This document shows positions 17,681 to 25,001 of a DNA stretch of 64,000 nucleotides, piece after piece (the first letter of the stretch is position 1; each line of letters starts with the position of its first letter). The DNA comes from Clostridia bacterium (GTDB lineage: Bacteria; Bacillota; Clostridia; Christensenellales; Aristaeellaceae). The notes beneath the pieces were generated by a model. It saw only the letters and a program-made list of their open reading frames with translations, did not search any database and was not told where the DNA came from. The position numbers and the translations under genes are program-made. Where the stretch lies: contig JAFXUZ010000028.1 in the NCBI GenBank assembly GCA_017524725.1, positions 62,001 through 126,000 on the forward strand, given 5' to 3'.

Positions 17681-19321
17681 ATGAAGGCGAAATACATCAT
17701 CGCGGCTGCGGCTGCAGGCTGGATGCTGTTTGGGTGCGCGGGAGCTGAAGGAGCCATGGACCTGAGCGAGAAGTATTACCTGAACGCTGAGGGTGAAGCG
17801 ATCATTGACGACGTCGTTTTCCCTGAGGAAGCCCTGCCGGACGACAACAGCCGGGTTTTTTACGAGATATTCGTAGGTTCGTTCTCCGATTCCGACGGGG
17901 ACGGGATCGGCGACCTGAGGGGGATCATCGAACGTATGGATTACCTGAACGACGGCGACCCTGCGTCAGGGCTGAGCCTCGGCGTAGAGGGATTGTGGCT
18001 GACACCCATCTTCCTGTCTCCGTCCTATCACAAGTATGACGTGACGGATTATTATACCATCGATCCGGACTTCGGCACAATGGATGATTTGAGGGAACTT
18101 GTCTCGCTGTGCCATGAAAGGGGCGTCAAGGTCATCCTGGATATGCCCATCAACCATACCGGCACCGGACACAGGTGGTTCAAGTATTTCAAATACGCGC
18201 AAACGGTGCACGACGAAAGGCACGATTACTACGATTTTTATGTCTGGGCTCCCGACGGGGAAACGCCCGGGGGACGGAGTTTCACACACCTGGCGGGAAC
18301 CGGTATCAGCTACGAATCCAATTTTGCTTCTTCAATGCCGGAACTCAATTTTGACAATGCCCTTGTCCGCCGGGCGGTACTGGATGTGGCGGAATTCTAC
18401 CTGGACCTTGGGGTGGACGGCTTCCGCTTCGACGCGGCAAAATACATCTATTATGGGGATACCGAGTCCAGCGTCGAATTCTGGCAGTGGTATACCGACG
18501 AACTGCGCGTCGTCCGTCCGGATGTTTACCTGGTGGCCGAGGTGTGGGACAGCGACGGCGTCACCGGGAAATACGCCGTATGCATGGACTGTTTTGACTT
18601 TACCGTCTCCCAGGCCGGCGGGCTGATCGCCGAAACGGCCAAGGCCGGGAACGTGGACAGGTACTCCGCGTATGTGGAAAAATACATCCAAAGCATTTCC
18701 GCTGCCCGGGAAGGTGCGATGTATGTCCCATTTGTGGCCAACCACGATACGGACCGGGCCTCGGGTTACCTGACCGCGGCCAGCGGCCAGATGAAGGCGG
18801 CGGCTAACCTGTATATCCTGGGGCCGGGCTCGCCGTTTATCTATTACGGTGAAGAGATCGGTCTCAGGGGGTCACGCGGCGGTGCCAATACCGACGCCAA
18901 CCGGCGCCTGGCCATGCGATGGGGAGACGGTGATACCGTACAGGATCCGGTCGGGACAACCTACGACCCGGCCAAACAGACCGAATCCACCGTTAAAAGC
19001 CTGAAGGCATACGGAGAGAGCCTGTACAGCTATTACAAGCGGCTGATCATGCTCAGAAAGGCCAATCCCGAGATCGCCCGCGGGACCTATTGCGCGGTCC
19101 CGATCCCCGAAAGCAAGCTGGGCGGATATATCGCCGAATGGAACGGGAAACAGGTGATGGTGATCCACAACACCACCCAGAGGACCATTGAACTGGATCT
19201 GTCGACAGTGACCGGGGCTGAAGGCTTCACGGTCCTGCACGCGTTTATCGGCGTCGGGGAAGCGTCGCTTGACGGAAATCTTCTCCGGATCGGGGGGCAG
19301 ACCAGCGTGATCCTGCGCTGA
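17681..19321 (+). CDS. GH13 alpha-amylase family lipoprotein
   Basis: A 546-residue surface-anchored glycoside hydrolase. The N-terminus is a lipoprotein signal with lipobox LFGC (Cys19). The GH13 barrel has all conserved regions: DMPINHT (about 154-160), GFRFDAAK with nucleophile Asp251, AEVW with acid/base Glu287, and ANHDTD with Asp356. A small beta-sandwich C-domain follows. Enzymes of this kind cleave alpha-1,4 glucans or maltodextrins; exact specificity is not readable. The ATG at 17681 follows a GGGGAACG site and the promoter; earlier in-frame starts would lie in the promoter. An acidic calcium-type loop (SDSDGDGIGD) is at about 69-78. Confidence 0.93.
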   Translation: MKAKYIIAAAAAGWMLFGCAGAEGAMDLSEKYYLNAEGEAIIDDVVFPEEALPDDNSRVFYEIFVGSFSDSDGDGIGDLRGIIERMDYLNDGDPASGLSLGVEGLWLTPIFLSPSYHKYDVTDYYTIDPDFGTMDDLRELVSLCHERGVKVILDMPINHTGTGHRWFKYFKYAQTVHDERHDYYDFYVWAPDGETPGGRSFTHLAGTGISYESNFASSMPELNFDNALVRRAVLDVAEFYLDLGVDGFRFDAAKYIYYGDTESSVEFWQWYTDELRVVRPDVYLVAEVWDSDGVTGKYAVCMDCFDFTVSQAGGLIAETAKAGNVDRYSAYVEKYIQSISAAREGAMYVPFVANHDTDRASGYLTAASGQMKAAANLYILGPGSPFIYYGEEIGLRGSRGGANTDANRRLAMRWGDGDTVQDPVGTTYDPAKQTESTVKSLKAYGESLYSYYKRLIMLRKANPEIARGTYCAVPIPESKLGGYIAEWNGKQVMVIHNTTQRTIELDLSTVTGAEGFTVLHAFIGVGEASLDGNLLRIGGQTSVILR

Positions 19322-19369
19322 GGAAGATCAGAAAGGTGCGGCTGACACGGCCTTCTTTATTTCCGGCGA

Positions 19370-19399
19370 TTGACAAAGCGTCCGGGAACATGATAGAAT
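19370..19399 (+). promoter_or_regulatory. Strong promoter upstream of the structured RNA
   Basis: TTGACA (19370-19375), 18-base spacer, TAGAAT (19394-19399) with TG two bases upstream (19391-19392), i.e. an extended -10. Transcription should start near 19406, just before the hairpin series. Confidence 0.8.
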
Positions 19400-19404
19400 C
19401 GCTC

Positions 19405-19544
19405 AAGTCAGCACAAGCTGTCCGCCGTGCCTGCCAAAGCAGGCCCTTCACAACCATTTGCTCCGGAAAACGACCGGCGTCACCAAGACGCCGCATGTCA
19501 TCACAAGATGACGGCCGGAGCTTTTTTGCGTACATACGCAAAAA
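19405..19544 (+). ncRNA. Uncharacterised structured RNA or leader with three-way-junction terminator
   Basis: Between the promoter and the 19571 start codon there are four perfect hairpins: 19409-19420 (4-bp stem, loop ACAA), 19429-19444 (6-bp, loop CAAA), 19475-19493 (7-bp, loop ACCAA) and 19497-19512 (6-bp, loop ACAA). The last two are enclosed by a 7-bp outer stem (19460-19466 with 19515-19521), which is followed at once by six T's. The U-tract is itself the left arm of another hairpin (19523-19532 with 19535-19544), immediately before the ribosome binding site. This layout fits an RNA-based attenuator or riboswitch for the downstream operon, or a free small RNA of about 120 nt. It matches no class I recognise. 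Confidence 0.6.
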
Positions 19545-19570
19545 TGACCGTACGTTCGGAGGCGAAAAAA

Positions 19571-20437
19571 ATGAACATCATGAAAAAAACCGTTTCAACG
19601 ATCCTCGCTCTTGGCATGTGCCTGTCCGTTGCCGCGGCAGAGAAAACCGTTTCCTTCACCGACGCCCATGGCAACACTGTGGAACTGGATGCCTCGCTCC
19701 AGGCTTACGCAAATTGCACCCTCCTGGGAGCGGACAGCGCCGCCCGGGGAGGCGAGACCAACCTTGGCGATCTGTGGACCGACGCGCTGCGCTGGTTTGC
19801 GGTGTCCGGGACTATCGGGGAATACTTCGATGAAGATGACGTCACCGCGGGCAATACCTTTGTGGATGCAGACGCAGACCATATCGTCGCCCTGTGGAAC
19901 GGCGGAAACCTGCGCGCGGACATCCCCGAGGGCGTCTTCGGAGCGGAGGAACTGGCGCAGGTCCTGCCCTATCCCAACAAGGTCGCCGTGGTTTATATGA
20001 CCGGCGCCCAGCTCAAGGAAGCGCTGGAAGCGGCTTCGCAGGCGCTTCCCATGACGGAAGAATCCGAAGCAGCCTGCGCTTCCTTTATGCAGGTGTCCGG
20101 CATAGTGTATACTGTGGATACATCGGTCGCGTATGACGCAGGGGAAGCTTACGGTGAACACTGGTTCCGCGCTGAGAGCCTGGGACGGGTGACCGTAGAA
20201 GAAGTGAACGGCTTGCCCTTCGATCCCAACGCCGTATATGCGGTGATAACCAGCAATGCCAATTTCAACGGGATGGACTCTTCCTATATATTCAGGGAAG
20301 CCCAGGAAGCAGACCCAAAGAGCACGGTGACCACTGCCGTCGTCAGGGACGTGATATGGATGTATATCGGGAGCGAACTTGACAATGTGATCGGAGAAGG
20401 TTACGCTGAAAGCGCGGGACGGATCACGATCAGGTGA
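19571..20437 (+). CDS. Secreted 5'-nucleotidase C-terminal domain protein without catalytic domain
   Basis: 288 residues. After a short signal peptide (about 1-22) the whole protein matches the substrate-binding C-terminal domain of UshA-type 5'-nucleotidases: NLGDLWTDALRW, the NGGNLRADIPEG motif, the LPYPNKVAVVYMTGAQLKEALE stretch, and FMQVSGIVYTVD. The metallophosphoesterase domain with its metal-binding Asp/His residues, normally about 300 residues before this one, is absent, and the preceding DNA is RNA-like rather than coding. It may bind nucleosides or similar ligands, or pair with a phosphatase encoded elsewhere. The ATG at 19571 follows GGAGG. Confidence 0.83.
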   Translation: MNIMKKTVSTILALGMCLSVAAAEKTVSFTDAHGNTVELDASLQAYANCTLLGADSAARGGETNLGDLWTDALRWFAVSGTIGEYFDEDDVTAGNTFVDADADHIVALWNGGNLRADIPEGVFGAEELAQVLPYPNKVAVVYMTGAQLKEALEAASQALPMTEESEAACASFMQVSGIVYTVDTSVAYDAGEAYGEHWFRAESLGRVTVEEVNGLPFDPNAVYAVITSNANFNGMDSSYIFREAQEADPKSTVTTAVVRDVIWMYIGSELDNVIGEGYAESAGRITIR

Positions 20438-20513
20438 TCCTATGAACGGAACGGGGCCGGGATCGGGAAACCGGACCGCCCCGTATTCCGATGATCATTT
20501 GGGAGGAGCAGGC

Positions 20514-21464
20514 ATGAGGCGCAGGCTGGAAACGGTACTGGATGAAGTCGAAAAAGTGATATCCGGCAAGCGGGAGACCGTCGCAAAGATCCTGCTTGCG
20601 TTTCTTGCCCGCGGACATGTCCTCCTGGACGACGTGCCCGGCGTTGGGAAAACGACCCTGGCCACCGCCCTGAGCCGCGCCGTCGGACTGTCCTGCCGCA
20701 GGGTCCAGTTTACCCCCGACGTGATGCCGTCGGACCTGGCAGGCTTCAGCATGTACGACCGCAGCACAGGCAGTTTTGTGTACCGCCCGGGGGCGCTGTG
20801 CGGCGTAAACATCATTATGGGAGACGAGATCAACCGGGCCTCCAGCAAAACACAGTCCGCCCTCCTTGAGGCGATGGAGGAGAAACAGGTGACTGTCGAC
20901 GGGACCACGTACCCCCTTGAAAAGCCGTTCCTGGTGATCGCCACGCAGAACAGCGTTGGGGCCGCTGGCACCCAGGCCCTGCCATACGCACAGATGGACC
21001 GTTTCCTGGTGCGGCTGTCCCTGGGCTATCCCGATTATGAATCCCAGATGACGATGCTGAAGGACAGGCAGGGCCGGGAGCCGATGGAAGAGATACGATG
21101 TGTCCTGCCGGGGGAAGAGGTCGCGCAGATGCAGAAAGAGGTGAGCACGGTCACATCCTCGGACGCGGTCCTGGATTACATCACCAGACTCACCATGGCT
21201 TCACGGGAACATGGGGCCGTATCGGTGGGCATCAGTCCCCGGGGCGCGCTGTTCCTCGACCGGGCGGCAAAAGCCAGAGCATGGGCCGACGATCGGGATT
21301 ATACGGTAGGAGCAGACGTAAGGGACGTTTTCGGGGATGTATGCAGCCACCGCATCCTTTTGAAGGACGGGAGCGGGGAAACGGCTGAAGGAGTAATTAA
21401 GGACCTCCTGAAAATGACCGAGTCGCCTGACAGGCGCAGCTTTTCCGGACGGTGGAAGGCATGA
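20514..21464 (+). CDS. MoxR family AAA+ ATPase
   Basis: A 316-residue AAA+ ATPase of the MoxR class, chaperone-like proteins that usually work with DUF58 and membrane-anchored partners. Walker A is VPGVGKTT (about 41-48), Walker B IIMGDEINR with Asp104/Glu105, sensor 1 ATQN, and the MoxR-specific RFLVRLSLGYPDYE segment follows the ALPYAQMDR arginine-finger region. The ATG at 20514 has GGGAGGAG seven bases upstream and is preferred over an in-frame ATG at 20442. The stop overlaps the next start (ATGA). Confidence 0.92.
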   Translation: MRRRLETVLDEVEKVISGKRETVAKILLAFLARGHVLLDDVPGVGKTTLATALSRAVGLSCRRVQFTPDVMPSDLAGFSMYDRSTGSFVYRPGALCGVNIIMGDEINRASSKTQSALLEAMEEKQVTVDGTTYPLEKPFLVIATQNSVGAAGTQALPYAQMDRFLVRLSLGYPDYESQMTMLKDRQGREPMEEIRCVLPGEEVAQMQKEVSTVTSSDAVLDYITRLTMASREHGAVSVGISPRGALFLDRAAKARAWADDRDYTVGADVRDVFGDVCSHRILLKDGSGETAEGVIKDLLKMTESPDRRSFSGRWKA

Positions 21465-22975
21465 AAAAAAGCCTGACAGGGTATTTTGTGTGGCTTTTTG
21501 CCGCCGTATGCCTGTATTTCTTCGAGAACAATCCCGGTACGCGTATCGTCCTTTGCCTGACGGCGGTTTTCCCGCTGATACCCGGTTTTCGGCGTGCGGT
21601 ATTCTCCTGCCCGGGCAGGAAAGAACCGGGAAAACGAACGAATAGTGAGAAAGATCCTTTAACTTCCGGGCAATACCTTCCTGGGAAAGGGGATCCCGGC
21701 GTCGGTGTGCGGCCGTACGCCCCGGGCGATCCCGCTGCGCGGATCCACTGGAAGCTGTCGGCCAGGTATGACGAGATCCTGACGCGGGCGGAAGAACTTG
21801 AACAGTCGGACGGGGAACGGGAAAAAGAAAAAAAGGACGCTGGGGACGGTACGGCAGGTAAACGGAGGATCGCCTTCTGCCTGTATATCCTGTGGCCTGC
21901 GGCGATACTGGCCTGCCTTTTGCTTGTTCCGGGGCTTCGCCGCAGCGCCGGCGCTTTGTGCAATCGGATCTTTGAGGAAAGCGAAAGGCTGAACACATAC
22001 CTGTATCCGCGTTTTGCCGTACCGGACGGACAGGGGATCTTGCCGGCGGCGGGCTGCCTTTGCCTTATCTTTGCCGGACCGCTGGCTGCCATGATCCTTA
22101 TGCGAAGCCGGCTGACAGCCCTGTGCTTCATGCTTTTTACAGTTGGTTTTCAGGTATATTTCGGCCTGAGCCTGCCTTCCTGGATGAATGCTGCCCTTTT
22201 TCTGCTCTTTGCGCTGTGGTGCATGGGGAACCGGGAGACGATCAGGGAAAATGCGCGTATCCTGTCCCTGGCAGTCCTTTCCGCCATCCTTGTTACTTAT
22301 ATCTTTTTCCCGGGGGTGAATGCGGCTACCGAATCGGCCTCGGAGAGGGCGAGGGACCTGATGGCAGACATCGCGGGGACGGATGCAGGCGCGTTTCTGG
22401 ACCTGCCCGGGGCGGTCAGCGAAACGAGGCATACCCACGATCTTTCCCCGATGGAGGGGGAAGCTTCTGCGAGATCAGAAAGGGAATACCGGCCGGTTTC
22501 TGTCGGGGAGCAGCAGATCTCCGGGCCGGAGAGGACTGACTGGGTCAGGGTGCTCCTACTTGTCCTCCTGGCCGCGGCACTGCTCATCCTGCCTTTCCTG
22601 CCGTTCCTGGTACTGAACGAGCGAAGAAAAAAAGTAAGGGAAACCACGGCGCTCTTTGAAAACGGGGACACGGCCGAAGCGGTATGCGCCATCTTCGGGA
22701 GGGTGATCGCCTGGCTTGACGCGATGGACTGCGGGCAGGGCAACCTTCCCTGCCGGGACTGGGCGCAGGGCCTGGAGCAGACCGTTTCACCTGATTACGC
22801 TCTGCGTTTTGCACGCTGCGCCGCAGCCTTTGAGGAAGCGGCATACAGCGGGCGTGCACCGGGAGAAGACAAAAGGCGTGAAGCGCTGGAATTGCTGAAG
22901 GATACCCGGAACATCCTGCTGCAGCGGGCAGATGGCTTCCGTCGGTTCAGACTGAGGTATTTCGATTGTTTATGA
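21461..22975 (+). CDS. Multi-pass membrane protein with a DUF58 core motif
   Basis: 504 residues. Two helices at the N-terminus (about 8-45) are followed by a short soluble part holding the DUF58 signature VRPYAPGDPAARIHWKLSA (about 84-102). The rest of a normal DUF58 protein is missing. Further helices lie around 135-155, 195-255 and 265-285. A linker, one more helix (about 365-388) and a C-terminal soluble helical domain end the protein. The layout resembles a DUF58 protein and a transglutaminase-like/DUF4129 membrane partner merged and trimmed. Coupled to MoxR upstream and to the lipoprotein downstream by ATGA overlaps, so the three should act together. Function unknown. Confidence 0.75.
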   Translation: MKKSLTGYFVWLFAAVCLYFFENNPGTRIVLCLTAVFPLIPGFRRAVFSCPGRKEPGKRTNSEKDPLTSGQYLPGKGDPGVGVRPYAPGDPAARIHWKLSARYDEILTRAEELEQSDGEREKEKKDAGDGTAGKRRIAFCLYILWPAAILACLLLVPGLRRSAGALCNRIFEESERLNTYLYPRFAVPDGQGILPAAGCLCLIFAGPLAAMILMRSRLTALCFMLFTVGFQVYFGLSLPSWMNAALFLLFALWCMGNRETIRENARILSLAVLSAILVTYIFFPGVNAATESASERARDLMADIAGTDAGAFLDLPGAVSETRHTHDLSPMEGEASARSEREYRPVSVGEQQISGPERTDWVRVLLLVLLAAALLILPFLPFLVLNERRKKVRETTALFENGDTAEAVCAIFGRVIAWLDAMDCGQGNLPCRDWAQGLEQTVSPDYALRFARCAAAFEEAAYSGRAPGEDKRREALELLKDTRNILLQRADGFRRFRLRYFDCL

Positions 22976-23973
22976 CTATGATCAAACAGCGTTTTTGCGC
23001 GGCAGCCCTGCTTATGCTCATACTTATGATTTTGACGGGATGCCGGGCACGGACCGGAGGAGGACGTGCTCCCTCCGGCGTTGTATCCCGGGCGCCGGGC
23101 GGGCATGCGGTCGGCATCGGGGCCGGATGGACGGAAGAGAGGACAGGAAAAGAAGAAATCGACGAAGCGGGGGAAAGAACGCAGGAAAATCCCGGATCGT
23201 CAAGAAAAGAATATGATGAGGACGCTCCTGCGGAAATGGCGGCAGGTGAAGACCGGTTTGTCCACAGTCCGGGGGAAGGCGCCGGTATGCCTGCCGCCGA
23301 CCCCGATGCTACGGACCGGGTGACAAGGCTGGACGAAGGCGCCGGGAAGACTGTGACGGAAACTGTGCCCGTGCCCGAAGCTGAGGATCTGGGAGTCTCC
23401 GAAGACGCGGAAGAAGCGGATTCCGCGATGAAGTATTATAAGGCGCTTCTTGAGGACAGGTTAGGCACCCTGTTTGAATGCAAGCGGGTGTATGTATACT
23501 GGGAAACGCCCATGGCCAGGGTGACGGTACACAGGACCTCTCCGGAACACGCCCTGATCCTGGGAGCCGGAGCATACGACGTTTCCGCCAGGCTGCTTGA
23601 GGAAAACCTGCGTGTGGATGACGGGTGGGTAAAGCGAAAGAATCCGGGGGTCATCGTGAAGGCTGTCGAAAGCGGCATTCTCGGCGAAGGAGTGACGGAT
23701 ACTTCCCGGGCCCGGACGGCGCTTGAGGAAATGGTCCAAAGGGACGGCTGGAAGGATATCAGTGCCGTGAAAGGCGGAAAAATGCTGGCCATCTCCACAC
23801 AGCTGCTCGAAGCGCCCCAACTGATCACCGCGGCTGAGCTTGCCCTGGCAAAATGCGCCTATCCCGAACTGTTTTCAGATGTGGATCCGGACGAAGCGAT
23901 CGACCTGATGCGCATGGAAGCGGAGGGAAAAGCGCCTGAGGGGATATTTTATTATATGACGGAGGATGAATGA
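22972..23973 (+). CDS. Lipoprotein with a low-complexity stalk and half of a TroA-like binding domain
   Basis: 333 residues. A lipoprotein signal (lipobox LTGC, Cys24) is followed by about 120 residues rich in Gly, Glu, Asp and Ala, probably a disordered stalk. The C-terminal 175 residues resemble the second lobe of FecB/BtuF-type binding proteins: VYVYWETPMARVTV, then GAGAYDVSARLLEENL, KRKNPGVIVKAV, DISAVKGGKMLAIS, and a final helical region. A first lobe is not present. Such proteins bind chelated metals or corrinoids; half a domain could instead be a partner for the membrane protein upstream. Start overlaps the previous stop. Confidence 0.68.
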   Translation: MTMIKQRFCAAALLMLILMILTGCRARTGGGRAPSGVVSRAPGGHAVGIGAGWTEERTGKEEIDEAGERTQENPGSSRKEYDEDAPAEMAAGEDRFVHSPGEGAGMPAADPDATDRVTRLDEGAGKTVTETVPVPEAEDLGVSEDAEEADSAMKYYKALLEDRLGTLFECKRVYVYWETPMARVTVHRTSPEHALILGAGAYDVSARLLEENLRVDDGWVKRKNPGVIVKAVESGILGEGVTDTSRARTALEEMVQRDGWKDISAVKGGKMLAISTQLLEAPQLITAAELALAKCAYPELFSDVDPDEAIDLMRMEAEGKAPEGIFYYMTEDE

Positions 23974-24405
23974 ATGAAGATCCTTGTGATCGACGGACAG
24001 GGCGGACGCCTGGGCCGGAAGCTGACGGAAAGCATCCGCAGGGCCTGTCCGGGTGCCGTCATTACGGCCGTGGGGACCAACAGCATAGCCACGTCCTCCA
24101 TGATGAACTCCAACTGCGCCGATCACCTGGCGACCGGTGAAAACGCGGTGATCGTGGCCTGCCGGTCGGCCGATATCATTGTCGGTCCCCTGGGGATCGC
24201 CACCGCCGATGCCCTGATGGGCGAAATATCGCCCGCAATGGCAAACGCCGTATCCTCCAGCACGGCGTACCGGGTTCTGATCCCGATGAACCTGTGTTCC
24301 ACATATGTTGCCGGCGTTTCCGGGAGTTCCGCAGCCATCCTGGAGGATGCCCTGAACCATATCCGGACGATCTGTGAGAAGAATGAACATGACCAGAGAC
24401 AATAA
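23974..24405 (+). CDS. DUF3842 family protein
   Basis: 143 residues, cytoplasmic. The start KILVIDGQGGRLGRKLTESI is a nucleotide-binding-like glycine loop. The conserved TNSIATSSMMNSNCADHLATGENAVI and DIIVGPLGIATADALMGEISPAMA stretches are typical of DUF3842, a small Clostridia family of unknown function often found beside ECF transporter S-components. The start codon directly follows the lipoprotein stop (TGA/ATG), and the end overlaps the S-component gene. Confidence 0.85.
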   Translation: MKILVIDGQGGRLGRKLTESIRRACPGAVITAVGTNSIATSSMMNSNCADHLATGENAVIVACRSADIIVGPLGIATADALMGEISPAMANAVSSSTAYRVLIPMNLCSTYVAGVSGSSAAILEDALNHIRTICEKNEHDQRQ

Positions 24406-24964
24406 AAAACAGGAACGTACCGATACACTGCGCCTGACTTATTCGGCGCTTTATCTTGCCATTGCCATGGTGCTTCCGCTGATCACGGGACAGATCCCGG
24501 AGATCGGGAAAGCGCTTTGCCCGATGCACATACCGGTGCTTTTGTGCGGATTTGTCTGCGGCTGGCCCTGGGGCCTGGCGGTGGGACTGATCGCGCCTGT
24601 CATGCGATCGGTGATCTTCGGTATGCCCGCGATGGTTCCCGGGGCTGTGGCGATGTCCTTCGAGCTGGCGGTCTACGGAGGCGCTGCAGGGTGGCTCCAT
24701 TCAAGACTCCCGGATAAGCCAGGTATGATCTGGGCTGAACTCCTGGCAGCGATGATCTTGGGACGCGTCGTCTGGGGAGCTGCAAGGCTGGTGATCGCAG
24801 GAGTTACGGGAAACGCTTTCACATGGGCCCTTTTCATTTCAGGGGCCCTTACAACGGCTGTTCCCGGGATCATCCTGCAGCTGGTCCTGATCCCTGTCCT
24901 GGTTATCGCGATGGAACGGGCCGGGCTTTCCCTCAATCACGGAAAGCGGCAAACGATGGAATGA
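24383..24964 (+). CDS. ECF transporter S component of unknown specificity
   Basis: 193 residues with about six membrane helices, the substrate-binding S unit of an energy-coupling-factor importer that would share an EcfAAT module encoded elsewhere. The stretch ALCPMHIPVLLCGFVCGWPWGLAVGLIAPVMRS is characteristic of a Clostridia S-component group found with DUF3842. The ligand is unknown; vitamins and metal-cofactor precursors are possible given larC next door. The ATG at 24383 lies within the end of DUF3842; ATG 24389 is an alternative. Confidence 0.82.
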   Translation: MNMTRDNKKQERTDTLRLTYSALYLAIAMVLPLITGQIPEIGKALCPMHIPVLLCGFVCGWPWGLAVGLIAPVMRSVIFGMPAMVPGAVAMSFELAVYGGAAGWLHSRLPDKPGMIWAELLAAMILGRVVWGAARLVIAGVTGNAFTWALFISGALTTAVPGIILQLVLIPVLVIAMERAGLSLNHGKRQTME

Positions 24965-25001
24965 CCTGTAATCCGGTTGTATCTGAATGGGAGGAGAGAA
25001 A

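Noticed and set aside
24965..25001. Possible NiCo riboswitch before larC
   Set aside because: Only 37 bases separate larC from the upstream stop, holding just a ribosome site; there is no room for the four-helix aptamer.
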